Shown here: positions 1-10,300 of the stretch, one piece after another
Layout: the number at the start of each line of letters is the position of its first letter
Position numbering within the stretch: position 1 is the first letter of the stretch
Assembly: GCF_000003815.2 (NCBI RefSeq)
Contig: NC_049988.1
Location: 11,472,100-11,536,099 of the forward strand
DNA length: 64,000 nt
DNA from: Branchiostoma floridae
Lineage: Eukaryota; Chordata; Leptocardii; Amphioxiformes; Branchiostomatidae
Reading direction: 5' to 3'
Notes under the pieces: generated by a model
The model's database searches: none
Told to the model about the DNA's origin: nothing
Seen by the model: only the letters and a program-made list of their open reading frames with translations
Position numbers and translations under genes: made by a program

Positions 1-16
1 GTAGTGTCTTGAGTGG

Positions 17-289
17 ATGGGGGGGAAATCGCCCGTCACAGAACCTAATCGCATTCAATACGGTGTAATTTGGGTTACCTGGCTACCAGGGGTGATTCTA
101 GAGAGAAGAAAAAAGATGCATGTACATAGATGTGCTTTTATGGTGTACAATCAACGCGTGGACATAGGACTACCTGGCTATCACGTAAGTCATCTCTGCC
201 ATGTCCCAACATGTGTGCAGCCGGATCATCTATCTTTAGAGCCCCGATACATAATCCGCGGCAGGCAAAGATGCCGGTATTGCGAGTGA
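17..289 (+). CDS. His-Me finger endonuclease zinc-loop ORF (fragment or single exon)
   Basis: A 90-residue ORF opens at the ATG at 17 (an in-frame TAG lies at 2-4) and stops after ...RCRYCE. Residues about 33-83 carry a textbook zinc-binding loop of the His-Me finger (I-PpoI-type) endonuclease fold: a HVHRCAFMVYN strand/helix, then SHLCHVPTCVQPDHLSLEP, with the SHLCH, C and P-x-HL positions that bind zinc and hold the catalytic His, then R..C..C. In I-PpoI the fold cleaves DNA; in animals proteins with this loop are of unknown function. The N-terminal half of the usual domain is short and the ORF ends soon after the loop, so this is either one exon of a larger gene running off the left edge or a relic. 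All key residues are intact. No promoter or partner exon is visible; a poly-C/poly-A tract follows at 330-370. The domain call is firm, the gene status is not. Confidence 0.6.
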   Translation: MGGKSPVTEPNRIQYGVIWVTWLPGVILERRKKMHVHRCAFMVYNQRVDIGLPGYHVSHLCHVPTCVQPDHLSLEPRYIIRGRQRCRYCE

Positions 290-299
290 CTGTGTTAAT

Positions 300-740
300 C
301 TTGTGGGCTATAGTCAAAATTTCCCATCCCCCCCCCCCAAAAAAAAAAATTTCCCCCCAAAAAAAATTTGCCAAGCTTCCCAGAGACGCCGGTGAAGGAG
401 GCTACTAGAGAGCGCGGTTGAGCGAGAAATATGTTCTGCTGCTTTTCTGTTGTATGTAGTCTGTGTAACACAAACTCCGCTGTCCAGGGCTGTAACTGGC
501 CCCTCCCCGCGGAGTGCCGGCGGATGTTTGGCGGGCTGCTATAAGCGAGATTTAATCAGGCTATGTTGTATGCAATCTGGCAGAACATAAACAATAGCAA
601 AATTGGCTACACTGTTTTACTAACGGATATAAAGACACCAATTAAGCTCAGTATGCTTATAGCTTGAGTATGGCACCACTGTGCATGTAGTTTCTCTTTT
701 ACAATAAAAATTAAACTCAAATCTTGCAATCTTCTCAATA
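300..740. other. Intergenic, low-complexity tract and short GC-rich patch
   Basis: Runs of C and A at about 329-368 form a low-complexity tract. A GC-rich patch at 480-545 has no recognisable gene. I see nothing else here. Confidence 0.5.
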
Positions 741-956
741 GTAACGCTAGTTCACCTTTATCCGCGGGGTAACCTTTATCCGTTGCATATACAATCGGAG
801 TATTTAGGGATATCAAGTTGACAGAAGAGTGTTTCAGACTGGAATGCTATGAAAATATTGCAATTTGAAACCAATGTCCGTCGACTAGATATCCATAAAA
901 TACCTCGCTTTTAAAAACAACGGATATAGGTTTCCAAGCGGAAAACTGGCGTTAAC
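741..956. mobile_element. Palindromic MITE, TAGTTCACC family, copy 1
   Basis: The left end reads CTAGTTCACCTTTATCCGCG and the right half is its inverted complement, with a diverged right tip. Centre-inverted motifs such as tatttaggGATATCaag and GATATCcataaaatac pair across the element. It belongs to the same family as the copies at 19168, 20848, 24353, 28143 and 40761. It is non-coding, about 216 bp, and lies downstream of the MRL gene. Confidence 0.8.
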
Positions 957-3386
957 ATTAAAGTTAGTTTTTCTTTAAAAGAACAACAGACAACCATGAA
1001 ACGTAACATGTAATTCCCACTTTAATGATCAATGTTGTCACTATCACCTGGCTACTTAGCCAACAACATTAATAATTTCAACTTCTTCAATGCATTAATG
1101 TACAAAAGGAAGAATGTCATTGTCACTTCTCGGATATGAATTGACTATTTTACCACAAAAGTGTTGTGTAAAGAATTCCAATTCTACAAAGTTGCATCAT
1201 AAATCTATTTTTAATCTCCTTCATACAACAAAATCAGCACCACGACGTTGTTTGCAGAGCATGATCTAAAATCACTTTATTGAAACTTCTGATTCAGATT
1301 TCTCCTTTCTCTCATCTAAAAGAGACTTTCAAAAAGTTTATGACTTCTACAAAATTATGTAGATTTGACAGCCACCAAATCTTTCAGTTGTTAGCTTTTT
1401 CATTGTGATAAATAAGGAGTGATTGTCAGCAAATTATGGGACAAAAACAGATGACAGGAACACTAAATCAGTACTTTAAGCTTGTGTATGGTTGTAATAA
1501 AAACCGTTGTTCCCAACAACTATCTACATGAAAAATATGCACTGCAAATTTCGGTGTAAGAAACAAATGTGTTTTTGGGGACTGCGGCATTTCAAATCAT
1601 CGTTATGTAAATTATCAAAGATGTCTTCACTGGTAAGATTAATACAGAGTACTTTAAAGATAGCTATGGTAAATGTAACAGGGGTCTTATTTGGACAACT
1701 TGTACCAAGACATTTGACATTGTGTAACAACTTGGTTAGTTGATAAAATGAAATGGTAACATCACCTAGACATATTGATGTTGAATTGGTTGTCTCCAAC
1801 TTGTAGGTCATTAATAGTATGAAGAAGAAAAAAAAACATTTAAGTAACATGTCCAACACATTCTTAATTGGTCAAATTCATATAGGCAACAATTTACGTA
1901 TTGGAAAATAGTATATATACAAATCATGAGTACAGTGGCAAGCCTGGAGTGAAAACAAAACCATCTGATAGTTATAGATACTGCAAACCTGTGGCTTGTA
2001 ATAATCATTACAGACAGTTTTGGGTAATCAAAAATACAAACTGTGTAATATGAAAAAAAATTGTTGCATTCAAACTGTCATATTTGTCATGGTTGGTTTG
2101 ACAACATTTCCTTCGTTACATTCCTTACATGACCAATAGTTAGTCACTCTGACATAGTTTAACTTCCAACTCCGACATTACCAAACAAATACTTGTACCA
2201 CATGTAAAATAGGTACCTATCTAACAAAGTCCATTTTCATTGGCTGAAAACACCAGAATTACCTTTAGGTTCTGTCCCTCTGCCAATTACAATATATATC
2301 CTCTTACAAACACCAGCCACTTTCACCTAAGTGCTACCATACTTTCAATCAATATGATTTCAACACTTACATTCAAAATCCCATTCTCTACAATTTCTTA
2401 TGTACAATTGTCTCATAAAATTTCCTCAAAACAATACAAAAATATGGAAATCGGTCAATTGTTCAATAACACGTTTTACCTTAAAGTTTACCCCAAGTTT
2501 TTCTTCATTAGAATGAGACTTACAAATATCTACTGCTTCTCCAAATTCTTGTCATCAATAAGCACATGTGGAACGCCCAATGTCTTTACTATTTGCAGTC
2601 ACCTCAAGAATTCATAGTATATAATATTTAATGAAAGTTCATCATTATCTATCACTTTTGCTCTTTCTTAGGCTGAGCTTTTGGTAAAGATATACATACT
2701 TTACCAGTACCACTGCTACTTCATACTTTGGAAAAAATTGTCCATTTCTTGGAAAATTGTCTCAAACACCTTAGCTATTTACACACTGTTTTCTCAGTTT
2801 ATTTCTGAATACAAATCCTCACCCATCTTTCTATTCATGAATTCACAGTACTGTACTTACAAGAATTGCAGTTAACAACAAAAACTACAGCATACCAAAA
2901 AGGTACAAATTTGTTTGCCCTGTTTGTTGCCACGTTTGGAAGAATTACTTGCTGACACAAACTTGTGGTCTCTTCTGGTTAAATTTGAATGTTTTGAGGA
3001 TGGCACTATAAATTTCATAGGCATAATTAGTGACCTTATGGAGGAAAATGTATCACAAATCTTAAAACCATTCTCAGTGCTAATTAAACGACATGTCTAA
3101 ATGTTTGAATAAATTATCTAAACGTTTGACAAGAGTACGTAAGTGCCAAATCACAGTCATGACTTGGATTTTTATTGTGCCCCTCTTGATCATGATGTCT
3201 CTTTAGAGTTAACACGTGTTGCCTTATGAATTGAGATAACAAACAACATGTCAGCAAACTTACAAGCAATGCCAATGGATGAATAACAATACATCCTCGC
3301 CCCTGCATAAATGTAGCAGTCTGATAAAGGCTTCTAAATGATGTACGGGTGGCTGAAACCATTCCAAAAGAGGGGTGATTAGCGCA
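957..3386 (-). other. 3' flank and probable 3' UTR of the MRL gene
   Basis: This is AT-rich sequence with no supported ORF. On the minus strand AATAAA motifs occur at 3176-3171 (211 bases past the stop), about 2803-2798 and near 1280-1275, so short and long 3' UTRs are both possible. The polyadenylation site cannot be fixed without transcripts. The open frames here lack domains or splice support. Confidence 0.45.
3171..3176 (-). terminator. Candidate polyadenylation signal AATAAA of the MRL gene
   Basis: TTTATT on the plus strand reads AATAAA on the minus strand, 211 bases after the stop codon. It is the nearest canonical hexamer. Use of this site is inferred. Confidence 0.45.
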
Positions 3387-4397
3387 TTACTTGTTCCCAG
3401 ACAGATAAGTCTGTTCACTTCTCTTAGGAGGTGGTGGTGGCTTCTTCTTAATTGAAGGCTTGTTACTCGGGAGCCCTTCTAAGAACTCTGGAGGAGGTGG
3501 AGGAAGGTCAGGGGTTTTTGGAGTCAGTGCTTGTTGTTGTTGTTGCTGTGATTCGGCATCTGCAATCTTCTGCTGTTGTTTCTCCAGAGTCTTCCTCAGA
3601 TCAGCTATCAGGGAGAGGGCTGGAGTTTTCCTACCTGCGGCCTGAGGTTGTTGCTGCTGTTGCTGCTGATATTGTTGTTGTTGTTGCTGATATTGTTGTT
3701 GCTGTTGTTGTTGTTGTTGTTCGGCGGTCAGTTTTGTGTCTTGACTTCTTTTAGGTGGTGGTGGCGGAGGTAGCTTTGTTTTCGCCATCCCCGCCGCCGG
3801 CTTGGCTGCGACAGGAGGCGGCTGTGCCTGGGGAGGTACGATGCCCATGGGAAGGGAACCAGCGTGCTTCGGTGCTAGCGGAGGCTGGGATCGCTGTGAT
3901 GGCAGACTGGGGGTTCTCTGCACGCTGACCTGAACAATGGGTGGATGAGGAGCGCCCTCTTTCGGAGGCGGCGGGGGAGGTGGAAGATCTTGGAATCCGT
4001 CGCTCTTTCTCAAGGAGTTTCTCTGCTGTATGATTGCCGTATTGATGATTGCCCTCTGTGGCTGTACGGTCGCCGCAGGGGAGGGGGGAGTGCCGGCTGA
4101 TGGAACACCCAAGGAGGGAGGTCGTCCAGCTCCGGGAACGGCGGCATGCAACATGGGAGTGGCTGTTCCACCCTGGGGTACATATGCCTTGGGTTTAGCT
4201 GACGGGGACGACTGCTTGACCATGGGTTCGTACACCTGGGGCGCCATGACTTCATACACCTCCTGGGGGTCCTGTTGTTGTTGTTGTTGTTGTTGTTGTA
4301 GATGGAAGGGTGGTGGGATGGGTGGTCTCTGAACTGGGACAGAGTGGCTGGGCCCAACCGACCTGACTTGTTCCAGTTCTTTCATCAATGTGACCGC
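3387..4397 (-). CDS. RAPH1-like: MRL terminal exon, Pro/Gln-rich effector tail
   Basis: Acceptor cacacacag, stop TAA at 3389-3387; 336 residues. It has three LPPPP-type EVH1 ligands (DLPPPPPPP, KLPPPPPP, DLPPPPPEF), SH3-like PPPPPKR at the C-terminus, glutamine runs near 4270-4300 and 3640-3720 (Q runs broken by single Y), a tandem pair YEVM and YEPM, and the short motif SLIADLRKTLEKQ. The final PPPPPKRSEQTYLSGNK resembles the end of lamellipodin. The minus-strand Q codons appear as ttg/ctg repeats on the plus strand and create spurious open frames there. Confidence 0.92.
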   Translation of the reverse strand, partial: AVTLMKELEQVRSVGPSHSVPVQRPPIPPPFHLQQQQQQQQQDPQEVYEVMAPQVYEPMVKQSSPSAKPKAYVPQGGTATPMLHAAVPGAGRPPSLGVPSAGTPPSPAATVQPQRAIINTAIIQQRNSLRKSDGFQDLPPPPPPPKEGAPHPPIVQVSVQRTPSLPSQRSQPPLAPKHAGSLPMGIVPPQAQPPPVAAKPAAGMAKTKLPPPPPPKRSQDTKLTAEQQQQQQQQQYQQQQQQYQQQQQQQPQAAGRKTPALSLIADLRKTLEKQQQKIADAESQQQQQQALTPKTPDLPPPPPEFLEGLPSNKPSIKKKPPPPPKRSEQTYLSGNK

Positions 4398-7300
4398 CTG
4401 TGTGTGGGACAACAAATCGTTTTAATATCTCACGTAGTAAAGTTCTTCAAATACAACCGAAATAGTACTCTCTTCCAATGTTTCAGTGTCTGTCAGACAC
4501 CATCATTAAGGTTAATATCAGATTCTGATTCTACTACAACATAAGTGAAATTCTACCTACTCTAAAACAAGGACACATACAAAACTACACAAACCTAGGC
4601 TATATTACATCAGTTGCAAAGTCATGTTTGTTGTAAATATGAATGTTCAAAACACTAAGGAAACTAGATGTACTAGCATCTCAGAAAGTCAAGACATATG
4701 ATATAACCATCCACATGTTATCTTTGCAATATAACAAAGAAGAACTTGCTGCCAAAAGGCACCCCCAGCAGGGAGAGGGTTAATCATTACCTGTTCTTTG
4801 GTAGAATGTGGGCGTGGCTGTCTGTCCCCGCTAGTTTTCCTCCCAGAATCCCTTGGAGGCAGGCTTAAGCGCTGGTGCTCGCCCCAGCTGCCCGTGCTGG
4901 AGATGGACAAGGTCGCTGACCTCCCGCCAGGGGACGTGGGCGACATCGGCTCCGACTGGAGGAAACATATTATACCACATTTGTAACCAACATTGACACA
5001 ACCAGGGTACACTGAAAACATATCACCACATTTGTAACCAACATTGACACAGTTACATGAGTGCAAATGACATTCATACACCATTTAGACTGAAATACTA
5101 GAAGTCTGCTACCATGCTTCCCGATCACCTATTGGATCAGTTAGTCATCACTCTTAGAAGGCAATTCAGCTGGTCTCGATCATGATGGTTCTGACCTGAG
5201 AATAGATGCTGTTACAGTTACAATGTAACCCATAACCTTGGACTGGCCTTCAGGTCACACCTTGAAATGAACGTCAGGTCTTGTTATGAGATGACCATTA
5301 AGTAAAAAAAAAGTGAGGGGTGAAACCAACCTTGGCCTGGATGGCATGTTTGGTTTCTCCTTTCTTCCATGCCTCTGAGAAGGCATCCCCAACACTCCGC
5401 CTCCCCGTCTTCTGCTCTCCTGCAAAACCTGCAAAATGTTTTAAAAAAACTCAATAGATATGTTGTACATGCATCAAGGAAACTGATCAAGCCAGACCGA
5501 AACTAGCAAAGGACATTGAAAATTAGGTGCACATTCTTCATACCATCCTTTTTCCTTTAAATATACAACGCTTCTACGCAGTAAATTCGAAGAGTTGCAT
5601 GCTACAGGTGGCCAGAGTACCATCCTCCATAGTGACCACGGTTGGCAAGCAAAAGGATTGAGCCAGCGGTCACTACGTAGGATGGTATTCAGGCTATGCT
5701 ACAGGACAAAATGCAGAAAAGATTACTAGTAATCATTTTGCTGCAGCACTGTCCTGTGCTGATAGATGGCGCTGTAACCAGTGTACCCACCTTGGGAAGA
5801 CAGAGTGGAGCTGCTGACACTGCTGCTGGAGCTGCCGGTGGACTGCAGACTGATGCTGGAGCCCATGGCAGAGTCGTTGGTCGCAGAGCGCTGGATGGTG
5901 GCCGTGGTGCCGCTCGGCGGCAACGCTCTCGAAATGTCCTGCTGCATTTCTTGGTAGTTCTGGTACAACTGGTCTCCGTACTGGAAAAAAAGAATCATTT
6001 AGTTTTAATCCTGTTTTTCTTCATAATTGTTGGTACAATACATACAAGGTTTCATGACACTGACTGCCACTTCATTCCTACAGTGTGCTTCAAGGCACCA
6101 TACTAGGACCTACATGTACTTACAGGTGAAGGAATAGATAGGAAAGTTGATAGTTTATTACTAGTATTACTCATTTACTGGTATCATTTTTACCTTTGCC
6201 AGAAGGTTATGTTTTGAGCCTGTTCGTCTGTCATTGTCATTGTCATTGTCATCATTATCATTGTTCTAGACACTCCATATACCTTGGCCATCCTGATGCC
6301 CATGACCCAGTGCCACATGTCCCTGTCCTCTTCACAGCAGAAGTATTTGATGTACTTCGACTTGGCCTGGATCTGAGGGTGCTAAAAGAAGAGAAGAAAA
6401 TGTAATACACTGTACAGCACAATGGATGTTTAGAAGCAGAACAGCAAAAATATAAAAAGTTTGGTCATTTTCACAAAGTTTTTGATATCAGTTTGGTAGG
6501 AAGAGACAAAAGCTTTAATGACTAAGATAAGATAAGCCATCAAAGTTTTGACTTCCAGAGTTTTATCCCACCCCCGATTTTCAATGAAACAACCCGGATA
6601 TCACACTGATGTCAGAAGACGAGGATCATAAGATTGCCTCCACAGGGGTGGTCAGGATATATCGTGTTGGTGAGAGGAAAGACTGATAAGACATCAATAA
6701 GGAACAGGAAGAGGAGAATCACTGACATCCGGTAAAATATCCAAGCGGTATCCTCTTAGGGACAGTAATAAAACATGGATGTCCTGTCTATAATTTGTTT
6801 GGGTCTCAGATAAGAGCTTCCATCAAATGTGAGCAAAATTTGAGGGAATGCAAGTTTATACAAGCCACTGCCAAACAAAAGTTCTCTCAAATGTTTTCTA
6901 TGATCCCTATTGTTGATCCTGTTATAAATGTGACTTCTTAACAGAAGACAAGGAATCTAAATCTATACTGTACAGTTCAAGTCTTTACCTTCAGTGCAAA
7001 GCAGAATTCAGTTGGTGCCTTGTACTTCTTCTTGAAGTTGAGGCCATAGTAGACATTGACATGGTCAAACTGCACAAGGCAAGATAGGTCTCGAGACGAC
7101 TGTTCAAACAGATAGAGAGACATGATTACAAATACAACATACTGCAATGCGAAATAAATATCTCTGCCACATTAAAGAATTCAAACAATTTTGATGAAAA
7201 GTATTGTTTTGTTCCTTATACTGAAGTTCTCACAAGTGCTACTTTTACAAGACTAACATACTCCTAATACAAACACATCTTGTGTTGTACGTTACTCTTC

Positions 7301-10300
7301 AGTATACCCTTGTTACGCCATGAGGTGGTTTAACTGGCATGCAATTAAAAAAACATTGTTGGTTGATGACAAGGAAAGTAAAGTATCATTTCTAAAAACA
7401 GAAAAAAAGAATATCTAACTTCTACTACAAGTTTATCAGATTACACTTGAGAAGAAAACACCTGACAAAACTAGAAAGGCCGACATTTGCTTGGGTGCAA
7501 ATACAGCATATTTCAGCCATACCCATTCCCACGCAACATTGGACTGTTCCAAGTCACTCCTGCGCAAAAAATGCAATATTTTAACTGTAAGTTATCTCCA
7601 AAAGAGAACTAATATTGTGAATTGACTCCAGGTCAAAACAGAGCTTGCCCAATATGCCCCGGGCCCATATGGAAGAATATAATCTTCCACAGGAGCGCCT
7701 ATGCATAACTGATTGGTTCTTAGAATTGCGGCAGCTCCTATTTTTCCGAGAGTGAAAAAAACGCATCTTCCATTAAGAAGATTTTCATCATGAAATTACA
7801 TGACGCCATTCAACAATTTCCATTTCGATAACTAGGTCTAAGTACCGTCATAATCTCCTTGTGATGTGGGTACATTTATTATTGCAGTGAACTTTTTTTT
7901 AAGCAAGTATGGCATACGTTTTAATAATTGTCAAGCAGGTACAGGTACTGTGTAGTAGGAGTGTTGTTTTTTTTTTAAACTAAAAACTTCAATCTTCTTC
8001 TTGTTTTGTATGAGCCATTGCATAAACGGAGACGTCTCGAATTTTTACAAGAATTTTACCACTCTGTCGCTTCATTTCTTTTCTGAAAAATCCCAGGACC
8101 AACAAGTTAATTTGATTTGGCTTTATCTATATATTTCATTTTCCTTCGAATTCTTTGTTAAGTATATGCCCCTGCATACCACTGTTAAATTGTTTTACTT
8201 TGTATGCAATCCGCTGAGCCATCGGACGTAATCTTGTCTGAGTGTTATAATTTCCTGCTCGTAGCGTGCGAGACCTGGAGGATAGGTGTTTCTACCTTGT
8301 TCGGGGGTTTCTTTTCGGAGGTCAGTTGTGATACTCTGGTACTGAGAGTGTTTTATTGGGCTCAAACTCTGGCAGTTTAAAGTTACTTACAATTTGAATG
8401 TACAAAGTTTACGTCAAAAAAGAACAACAACAATACTAGAAGTACCTACATTTGTTCGGGAAAAATACATCCATTCTCGCCACTGTCAAACTTACGTATC
8501 AAAACTAAACGCAAACTGTCCAAATCTGCCGAAAATGATTGATAGTGCCGTGCGGAATGTTGGTAAAGTCATCGACACTAACGTTCAATGCACACGTACC
8601 GTCCGCTACCGCTCAAATGACCCTCTCTGAACTCCAAATCCTCGCAAACTACAATTTCAAACCGGGCACAGGGTACCATATGGCCACTGTAAGGCTGTAA
8701 TATGCATCTGTTTGTGTATATACGGGATTGCAAGGCCCCGCTTATGAATATTAACTAGCATTCGCCTTTCTCGTCACTGATTGGCTGGCGTCCATAAAGT
8801 AATTAACTCTCGCTCTCCCCAGACCGCTGGCACCTGGCACGTGTGGGCTCTGGGGTCACTGGAGTTCACGGGAGAAGACCGAAAGAAAACCAATTTTCCC
8901 TCAGAAAAGTGCAGAAATTAATAATTTGAAATTGGTTTATGCAAAAAAAATTACTTGGATCATTTTAACAACTATCTAATGCCTATCTACACCAAATTTA
9001 AGGTCATTCCATTGTAATTCAAGGGAACAGGGTGCCACAATATACCGTTTTGGTAAAAACATGACCTTTAAACTTCAATAAAATTATTTTAGAGGCAGAT
9101 GTGAAAAAAATATGAAAAACACACCTCGGTATTGACCCACTCTACCCTTGTGCCAAATTTCAGGTCATTAGGTCACGGAACGACGGAGATGAATCGCTTT
9201 GAAAATTTGACAGGAGAAAGAAAGAAAGAAAGAAACATTACGAATACAATATATTTCACCATACCATATATGGTATGGCTGAAATATAATTAAAACCTTC
9301 CTTCTTTAGTAGTACACAAACATTGCAACTTTCATCAACATAGCAAAATGTTGTTATCCATTCTGACCTTAGTTTTGCCCTTGGGGTTGTAGTACAGTCC
9401 TGAGGCTCTCAGCATGAAGTAGTACTTCTTCCACGACTTCTTCCCATCAGACTTCAAATACATGATTCCTTCCAGTTCTGGGATGCCCTTACCAGAGGCA
9501 AGAAACTCCTGAAACAAAACCAATAAGAATAATGACATAAAATCTGTAAAACTGCCTCCTTTAACTCATCTTAGACTCCTTTTACTTGTCTTTTATTGGT
9601 CTATCAAGATATGGTGAGGTTCTTAAACATAAACTGCAGATAGTAGAGGTTTCTTTTACACAACCAGTTAATATTATTTGCTGATGTTTCAATGCCTGTC
9701 AGACATCTTCCTGAGAGCTTCTAACTGGAGTTCTGCTTCTATGTAGCCAATGTAGGTGGTGCTTTTGTCTAAACGTATGCGTAGCTACATATACATGTAG
9801 CATATATACCAGTTCTAAGCTCTCAGGAAGATGTCTGATAGGCATCAAAACATCACCAGGTTAACTGGTTGTGTATAAAGGAAATTCTACTTTCCTGTGA
9901 CCTAACAACCTGATGAAATCATTTTGGGATAAACTGCAGATGTTTCTTAAGGTAAAACTGAAAACACACAGCTGAGTATTTGCACTTAAACTTTTGTTAT
10001 CATTCTCATAGGAAACAGAAATGGTTCAGACAAACTTGGGGACCCTTTCACTGTGTAAAAAAACTACTAGTAATAGAGGTAATACTTAAGACGAAATGTT
10101 TAGCTCAACAGTTGATATCATTATGTAAATACCTTGTATTGTACTTTATATTGTACAGGGGTACAATACAAAGTACGAAGCCGAGCCGAGAGAGAGAGAC
10201 ATTGTGTAATTTTATGTATTATTGTACTTGACTTGTTATCTAATTTATCTGTATTTCTTTCCCAAGGCCAGCCCTTTGTAATAGCCACAGCTAGTTGGGT

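Noticed and set aside
2240-2617. 125-residue plus-strand ORF
   Set aside because: Low-complexity F/S/I-rich translation of AT-rich sequence in the 3' flank of the MRL gene.
3452-4332. Plus-strand open frames opposite the MRL tail (Leu- or Cys-rich)
   Set aside because: They are the complement of polyQ and polyP codons of the minus-strand exon and have no independent support.
4010-4357. Minus-strand frame rich in Asn
   Set aside because: It is a shifted frame of the Gln-rich terminal exon.
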